In this document: positions 12,246 to 16,654 of the stretch, one piece after another
Numbering within the stretch: the first letter of the stretch is position 1
How the letters are laid out: each line of letters begins with the position of its first letter
From: an uncultured Collinsella sp.
Lineage (GTDB): Bacteria; Actinomycetota; Coriobacteriia; Coriobacteriales; Coriobacteriaceae
Direction: 5' to 3'
DNA: 16,654 nt
Assembly (NCBI GenBank): GCA_938036665.1
Contig: CALHWR010000075.1
Span: forward strand, 1 to 16,654
The notes under the pieces: generated by a model
Seen by the model: the letters and a program-made list of their open reading frames with translations, nothing else
What the model was told of the DNA's origin: nothing
The model's database searches: none
Position numbers and translations under genes: made by a program

Positions 12246-13814
12246 ATGAACGACGCGAGCGATCGTGCAATCGAAGAGGACATGCTCGATCAGTTCAATT
12301 ACTTTGACGATGAGGACGAGGAGCTGATCGATCGTCGCGAGCCGGCGTCGCTCGATGCTTTCGACCTTGTTGATGAAGGGCCCGACGAGGACGAGGTCGA
12401 ATCGACGGAACCCCCACAGCCTTCGCGCCATGATTCGTTGCTCTCAAGAGTCCCTCTGCACCACGGTGTTCGTGCCGGCGCCCTCCATATGAAAACCGAC
12501 TGGTGCCAGATCGTGACGGCAGGCGGTGAGCTTGCCGTCGATGCGCCGCTCACCGATAAATCATCCATCATTTGCCGCACCGGTATGCTTATGCTCGCGA
12601 GCGGAACGGGTGCCTGGCGTGTACGCGATACCATGAATCGCGTCGCCGCTGTACTCGGTGTCACCATCCACGTTGACTTAAGTCTCCTGTCGTTTGAGTG
12701 TACTTGTATCGAAGATGGTCACTGCTTTAACGAGGTCGTCAGCCTACCCACAACGGGGGTCAATACTCATCGCATATGGATGATGGAGAGCTTCTTAAAG
12801 GAAATCGAGGTTTACGGGCGCCGGTTTACCGTGCATGAGTACCACGAGATGCTCAAGACCGTTGAGAGTTCAAAACCCGATTACACTTCCTGGCAACAGG
12901 GCATTGCGGCGGCCTGTGCTTGCGGCGCCTTTGTCTTTTTGCTCGGCGGCGGCCCTATCGAGATGACCTGTGCATTTGTGGGCGCTGGTGTCGGCAACTT
13001 TGCGCGCTCCCATATTCTCAAGCAGGGCCTTGGCCAGTTTAGCGCGCTGACGATCGGCGTTGCACTCGCTTGCGTCTCGTATCTGCTGGCATTGCTTGGC
13101 CTTGGCCAGGTCATACCGGGGGCAATGTCGCACCAAGAAGGCTATATCGGCGCCATGCTCTTTGTGATCCCCGGCTTTCCTCTCATTACGGCAGGCCTCG
13201 ACATCGCTAAGCTCGACATGCGAAGCGGCATTGAGCGTCTTTCGTATGCTGTGTCGATTATTGTGATGGCGACCCTCGTAGGCTGGATGGTTGCCGAGTG
13301 TGTGGGGCTGGCGCCGGATGATTTTGCCCCGCTCGGCCTCTCACCGTTGGCTCTTACACTCTTGCGTATTGTGATGAGCTTTGTCGGAGTATTTGGCTTC
13401 TCGGTTATGTTCAACAGTCCGGTAAAGATGGCAGCGGCGGCAGGGCTCATCGGCGCCGTGTCTAATACCTTGCGCCTTACGCTCGTTGATGCGCCGACGC
13501 TGTTTCCCTTCCTGGGTCTGAGCGTGGGTATGCCTCCCGAGGCAGCAGCGTTTATCGGCGCGCTGGTATCGGGGCTGCTGGCAAGCTTGGCCGAAGTCAA
13601 GCTCACCTACCCACGTATCGCCCTCACGGTGCCATCAATTGTCATTATGGTGCCGGGCCTGTATCTGTATCGCTCGATGTATTACATGTGCACCTTCGAT
13701 ACGGTCAATATGCTCGGTTGGTTTGTGCGCGCAGTGCTCATCGTGGCTTTTTTGCCCGTTGGGCTGGGTGTGGCGCGTACGCTCACCGACCCTCGCTGGC
13801 GCCACACCAGCTAA
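12246..13814 (+). CDS. Threonine/serine exporter family (ThrE-like) membrane protein
   Basis: A 522-residue protein of the ThrE family, in which Corynebacterium ThrE exports threonine and serine using the proton gradient. The N-terminus (about 1-60) is a very acidic, probably disordered extension. The soluble ThrE domain follows (about 75-200), with the conserved TGMLMLASGTGAWRVRDTM stretch near its start. From residue 219 there are about ten hydrophobic segments; FVIPGFPLITAGLDIAKLD starts at F306 and is the most typical family signature, and PSIVIMVPGLYLYRSM lies near the end, matching the duplicated ThrE/ThrE_2 membrane halves in one chain. AAGGGAG (12232-12238) is 7 nt before the ATG. The gene stands alone between two repeat-bearing gaps and is less GC3-biased than neighbours. 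Exact substrate is inferred from family only, so no gene symbol is given. Confidence 0.85.
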   Translation: MNDASDRAIEEDMLDQFNYFDDEDEELIDRREPASLDAFDLVDEGPDEDEVESTEPPQPSRHDSLLSRVPLHHGVRAGALHMKTDWCQIVTAGGELAVDAPLTDKSSIICRTGMLMLASGTGAWRVRDTMNRVAAVLGVTIHVDLSLLSFECTCIEDGHCFNEVVSLPTTGVNTHRIWMMESFLKEIEVYGRRFTVHEYHEMLKTVESSKPDYTSWQQGIAAACACGAFVFLLGGGPIEMTCAFVGAGVGNFARSHILKQGLGQFSALTIGVALACVSYLLALLGLGQVIPGAMSHQEGYIGAMLFVIPGFPLITAGLDIAKLDMRSGIERLSYAVSIIVMATLVGWMVAECVGLAPDDFAPLGLSPLALTLLRIVMSFVGVFGFSVMFNSPVKMAAAAGLIGAVSNTLRLTLVDAPTLFPFLGLSVGMPPEAAAFIGALVSGLLASLAEVKLTYPRIALTVPSIVIMVPGLYLYRSMYYMCTFDTVNMLGWFVRAVLIVAFLPVGLGVARTLTDPRWRHTS

Positions 13815-13842
13815 TTGGCGCAAGTGAAACTGATCCGCATAA

Positions 13843-13912
13843 CATGAACGTGGATAATCTCCCGTTTTTGGCCTGTTTACGGGCTCAAAACGGGAGATTA
13901 TCCACGTTCATG
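13843..13912. repeat. Perfect palindrome with 26-bp arms
   Basis: The left arm (13843-13868) is the exact reverse complement of the right arm (13887-13912), with an 18-nt spacer (13869-13886). The arms begin CATGAACGTGGATAATC and end CCCGTTTT. Each arm contains TTATCCACG or its complement (13849-13857 and 13898-13906), one base from the DnaA box TTATCCACA. It lies 28 nt after the exporter stop codon. It could serve as a bidirectional transcription barrier, but no T-run flanks it outside; it looks more like a dispersed palindromic element. Confidence 0.85.
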
Positions 13913-14025
13913 GAATGGGTGTCCGAAAATCCACGCTCGTTGGGCCGATGCAGACGCACCTGGCGATTCCTTTTTTGTAGACGTTGTCGCGCGGCTACGG
14001 GCAGGAAAGGTCCCAACGGTTAACA

Positions 14026-14031
14026 TATACT
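14026..14031 (+). promoter_or_regulatory. Candidate -10 element for clpC
   Basis: TATACT at 14026-14031 is the same hexamer as in the tatA promoter. No good -35 is present 16-18 nt upstream (AGGAAA region), so it is weak unless an activator or alternative sigma factor is used. Confidence 0.35.
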
Positions 14032-14050
14032 CCATATGGGTAAAGAGACC

Positions 14051-14076
14051 AAAGCGCTGCCGCGGGGCGGCGCTTT
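14051..14076 (+). other. Hairpin in the clpC leader
   Basis: AAAGCGCTGCC (14051-14061) pairs with GGCGGCGCTTT (14066-14076, one G-U) around GCGG; TGCGTTTG follows. It lies between the candidate -10 and the clpC ribosome site, so it could be an attenuator or mRNA-stabilising 5' structure, or the end of an upstream transcript. Confidence 0.6.
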
Positions 14077-14113
14077 GCGTTTGAAAAAACTAGCTCGTCT
14101 AAGAGGAACTAGC

Positions 14114-16654
14114 ATGTTAGACCGTTTTACCGATCGCGCGCGCAAGGTCATGTCCATGGCCAAGCAAGAGGCGCTCGATCTTCATTCAAATAAGGTGGGT
14201 ACCGAGCACCTGCTGCTCGCGCTTGCCAAGGAGGACGAGGGCATTGCCGCCGAGGCACTGCGTTCGCTCGACATCTCCTACGATGACATCATGGATACTC
14301 TCAAAGAGGTCCAGACCACGGTTCCCGAGCCCAGTGAGGAGACCGAGGCGGCCAAGCTCGCCTTTACGCCGCTCGTCATTAGCGTGATGGAGCGTTCATT
14401 CCGCGTGGCGCGTGAGAACAACCAGACCTACGTTTCGACCGAGCACTTGCTCATCGGCATCGTCGAAGAGGGCAACGGCATGGCCATGGACATCCTCATG
14501 CGCCTGGGTGTGTCGTCCGCCTCCATCAAAAAGGCTATCGAGAAACTCACCGCCAAGGACCAGGATAAGAAGCGCCCGCTCGCTGGCGCCGGTGCTGGTC
14601 GTCCCGGTACGGGTCTGCCGTTCTTTAGCGGCTCGGATGCCTCCCAGCAAAAGGGGAGCGGCACCGATACACTTAAGCAGTTCGCGACCAACCTTACGCA
14701 GAAGGCGCGCGACAGCGAACTCGATCCGGTGATCGGCCGCGAAAAGGAAGTCCAGCGTATGATGGAGATCCTTTCGCGCCGCACCAAGAACAACCCGCTT
14801 ATCCTGGGCGATCCCGGCGTGGGCAAAACGGCCATCGTCGAGGGCCTGGCGCAGCAGATTGCTGCTGGCAATGTGCCCGAGAATCTTATGAACCAGAATA
14901 TCTGGACGCTCGATCTGCCGGGTCTTGTCGCGGGTGCCAAGTATCGCGGTGAGTTTGAGGAGCGCCTCAAGAACGTGATCCAGGAGGCGACCGAAGCCGA
15001 CGACGTCATCTTGTTTATCGACGAGATGCACACCATCATCGGTGCCGGTTCTGCCGAGGGATCCATCGATGCAAGCTCCATGCTCAAGCCCGTGCTCGCG
15101 CGTGGTGCCTTCCAGATTATCGGCGCCACCACGGCCGAGGAATTCCGCAAGTACCTCACCAAGGACCCGGCCTTCGAGCGTCGCTTCCAGACCATCGATG
15201 TCGAGGAGCCGAGCGTCGAGGACACGGTCAAGATCCTGACTGCGCTCAAGCCGCGCTACGAGGAGCACCACCACGTGCGTTACACGCAGGGTGCCATCGA
15301 GGCCGCTGCGAACCTCTCCAACCGCTACATTCAGGATCGCTTCCTGCCCGATAAGGCCATCGATCTCATTGACGAGGCCGGTGCCCGCGCTCGCATCGCC
15401 GCGAATCGCGCACCCGAGCCGGTGCGCGAGGCCGAGCATCGCATCGAGGAACTCAAGGCTGCCGCACAGGAGGCTACCGAGAGCGACGACATGAACAAGG
15501 CCGCCGAGATCACCGAGCAGCAGAAGGCCGCCGAGATTGAACTCGCCGAAGCCAAGGCCGCCTGGACCGCCGAGCTCGACGCCAGCCCGCTCACCATCGA
15601 CGTGAGTCAGATTGCCGACATCGTGTCCGTGACCTCTGGCGTGCCGGTTTCCTCGCTCACCGAGAGCGAGAGCCGTCGCCTGCTGCAGACCGAAAGCGTG
15701 CTCAAGACCCGCATTATCGGCCAGGACGAGGCCGTCGAGGCCGTCGCCAAGGCCGTGCGCCGCAGCCGTTCGCCGCTCAAGGACCCGCGTCGCCCCGGCG
15801 GCAGCTTTATCTTCCTGGGTCCCACCGGCACAGGCAAGACCGAGCTCGCCAAGACGCTCGCCGAGTACCTCTTTGGCAGCAAGGATGCGCTCATCAGCTT
15901 CGACATGTCCGAGTTCGGTAGCGAGTTCGAGGTATCCAAGCTCATCGGTAGCCCTCCGGGTTACGTTGGTCACGACGAGGGCGGCCAGCTCACTAAGGCC
16001 GTTCGTCGCCACCCGTACTCGGTCGTGCTGTTCGACGAGATCGAGAAGGCGCACCCCGATATCTTCAACATCCTGCTGCAGGTGCTGGAGGAGGGTCGTC
16101 TGACCGATAACCAGGGCAAGACGGTCGACTTCCGCAACACCGTGATCATCATGACGTCCAACGTGGGCGCCCGCGAGATCGCACAGGATGCGAGCGTTGG
16201 CTTTGGCACCACCGGCGAGCAGGGCCTCACCTCGAGTGAGATCCGCGGCCGCGCGATGGGCGAGCTCAAGCGCCTGTTCCGCCCCGAGCTGCTCAACCGC
16301 ATCGATGACATCGTGGTGTTCCAGAAGCTCTCGGGCGAGAATCTCACCAAGATCGCGCACCTGCTGGTGGACGACCTGCGTCAGCGTCTGATTGCCAACG
16401 GCATGAACATCAAGCTCACTGATGCGGCCTATGACAAGATCGTGGCCGAGGGCACCGACCTTACCAATGGCGCGCGTCCGCTGCGCCGTGCCATCCAAAA
16501 GCTCATCGAGGACCCGTTGTCCGAGGAGCTGCTGGCCGGCGAGTGGGGTGAGGGCGATACCGTCCTGTGCGATGTGGCCGATGGCAAGTTTGTCTTTAGC
16601 CACGGCACGGGCGAGATTCCGGCGCCGCGTCCGGCGGGCACGCTCGGTGGCGAT
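14114..16654 (+). CDS. clpC: ATP-dependent Clp protease ATP-binding subunit ClpC, 3'-truncated by the window edge
   Basis: ClpC is a hexameric AAA+ unfoldase that feeds substrates to ClpP. 847 codons are in the window with no stop, so only the extreme C-terminus is missing. The N-domain has two Clp_N repeats (about 1-145; [34 protein letters not shown]). The first AAA module has Walker A GDPGVGKT (232-239) and Walker B LFIDE (D303, E304). A short Glu/Ala-rich coiled-coil middle domain (about 430-480) marks ClpC rather than ClpB. The second module has Walker A GPTGTGKT (569-576) and Walker [12 protein letters not shown] (D641, E642). V695-G-F697 is the ClpP-docking tripeptide. The ATG at 14114 has AGAGGAA 6 nt upstream and matches family N-termini; an in-frame ATG at 14036 would add 26 basic residues and is unlikely. 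No mcsA/mcsB/ctsR genes precede it. Confidence 0.95.
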   Translation, partial: MLDRFTDRARKVMSMAKQEALDLHSNKVGTEHLLLALAKEDEGIAAEALRSLDISYDDIMDTLKEVQTTVPEPSEETEAAKLAFTPLVISVMERSFRVARENNQTYVSTEHLLIGIVEEGNGMAMDILMRLGVSSASIKKAIEKLTAKDQDKKRPLAGAGAGRPGTGLPFFSGSDASQQKGSGTDTLKQFATNLTQKARDSELDPVIGREKEVQRMMEILSRRTKNNPLILGDPGVGKTAIVEGLAQQIAAGNVPENLMNQNIWTLDLPGLVAGAKYRGEFEERLKNVIQEATEADDVILFIDEMHTIIGAGSAEGSIDASSMLKPVLARGAFQIIGATTAEEFRKYLTKDPAFERRFQTIDVEEPSVEDTVKILTALKPRYEEHHHVRYTQGAIEAAANLSNRYIQDRFLPDKAIDLIDEAGARARIAANRAPEPVREAEHRIEELKAAAQEATESDDMNKAAEITEQQKAAEIELAEAKAAWTAELDASPLTIDVSQIADIVSVTSGVPVSSLTESESRRLLQTESVLKTRIIGQDEAVEAVAKAVRRSRSPLKDPRRPGGSFIFLGPTGTGKTELAKTLAEYLFGSKDALISFDMSEFGSEFEVSKLIGSPPGYVGHDEGGQLTKAVRRHPYSVVLFDEIEKAHPDIFNILLQVLEEGRLTDNQGKTVDFRNTVIIMTSNVGAREIAQDASVGFGTTGEQGLTSSEIRGRAMGELKRLFRPELLNRIDDIVVFQKLSGENLTKIAHLLVDDLRQRLIANGMNIKLTDAAYDKIVAEGTDLTNGARPLRRAIQKLIEDPLSEELLAGEWGEGDTVLCDVADGKFVFSHGTGEIPAPRPAGTLGGD

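Larger units (their letters stand above)
13815..14113. other. 299-nt non-coding gap before clpC
   Basis: It contains the 26-bp-arm palindrome (13843-13912), a T6 run at 13971-13976 without a convincing GC stem before it, distant complementary CGTTGGG/CCCAACG (13938-13944/14012-14018), a -10-like site and the clpC leader hairpin. I see no gene in it, and no clear CtsR, HspR or ClgR-type operator. Confidence 0.6.

Noticed and set aside
11925..12249. Two short plus-strand frames (81 and 85 codons) in the gap after lysS
   Set aside because: They cross the palindromes and repeats, have no ribosome sites and look like nothing known.
11841..13912. CRISPR array or mobile element with transposase
   Set aside because: The repeats are few, not regularly spaced beyond two copies, and no cas or transposase gene is present.
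13688..14023. A 111-codon frame across the end of the exporter gene and the palindrome
   Set aside because: It overlaps the exporter in another frame and includes both arms of the inverted repeat; no coding signature.
14396..16603. A 735-codon open frame on the minus strand opposite clpC
   Set aside because: It has no family resemblance and mirrors clpC; long antisense frames are expected from GC-biased third positions.

Overview
The window looks like a housekeeping stretch of a high-GC actinobacterial chromosome, most probably from the Coriobacteriia (Collinsella-like). This assignment is an inference from three things: strongly GC-biased third codon positions, the gene set (a Lys-type MurE, Veg followed by IspE, a LysRS with an appended tRNA-binding domain, ClpC), and GC-rich intergenic palindromes. 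All recognised genes are on the + strand. I see no phage, transposase, CRISPR array, plasmid gene or defence system.

Layout. 1-1748: 3' part of asnB, closed by a terminator that abuts a murE promoter. 1861-3423: murE. 3531-4442: a HAD-IIB phosphatase. 4496-6160: murI and rph, closed by a long-arm terminator. 6304-7395: rdgB and dtd, almost overlapping. 7413-8705: a promoter, a short leader with a terminator-like hairpin, then veg and ispE, 2 nt apart. 8755-8831: tRNA-Pro(CGG) and its terminator. 8879-9219: tatA, whose promoter spacer is almost entirely a perfect dyad. 9326-9796: greA. 9801-11840: a possible attenuator leader and lysS with a C-terminal EMAP/CsaA-like domain. 11841-12245: a 405-nt non-coding gap full of palindromes and REP-like repeats. 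12246-13814: a ThrE-type threonine/serine exporter. 13815-14113: a 299-nt gap with a perfect 26-bp-arm palindrome. 14114 to the window end: clpC, cut at its 3' end.

How the genes relate. MurI (D-Glu supply), MurE (third stem residue) and IspE (isoprenoid precursor for undecaprenyl carriers) serve cell-wall synthesis. Rph, Dtd, LysRS and tRNA-Pro serve tRNA maturation, quality control and charging. RdgB cleans the nucleotide pool, GreA rescues stalled RNA polymerase, TatA is part of folded-protein export and ClpC unfolds proteins for degradation. MurI makes a D-amino acid and Dtd removes D-amino acids from tRNA, so their proximity makes functional sense but is not proof of co-regulation.

The least explained parts are non-coding: the palindromes at 11884-11982 and 13843-13912, the tandem GGCACTT repeats at 12074-12119, the dyad inside the tatA promoter, and leader hairpins before veg, lysS and clpC. 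I did not find a convincing new multi-gene system. All positions were read by eye; no folding or database search was run.
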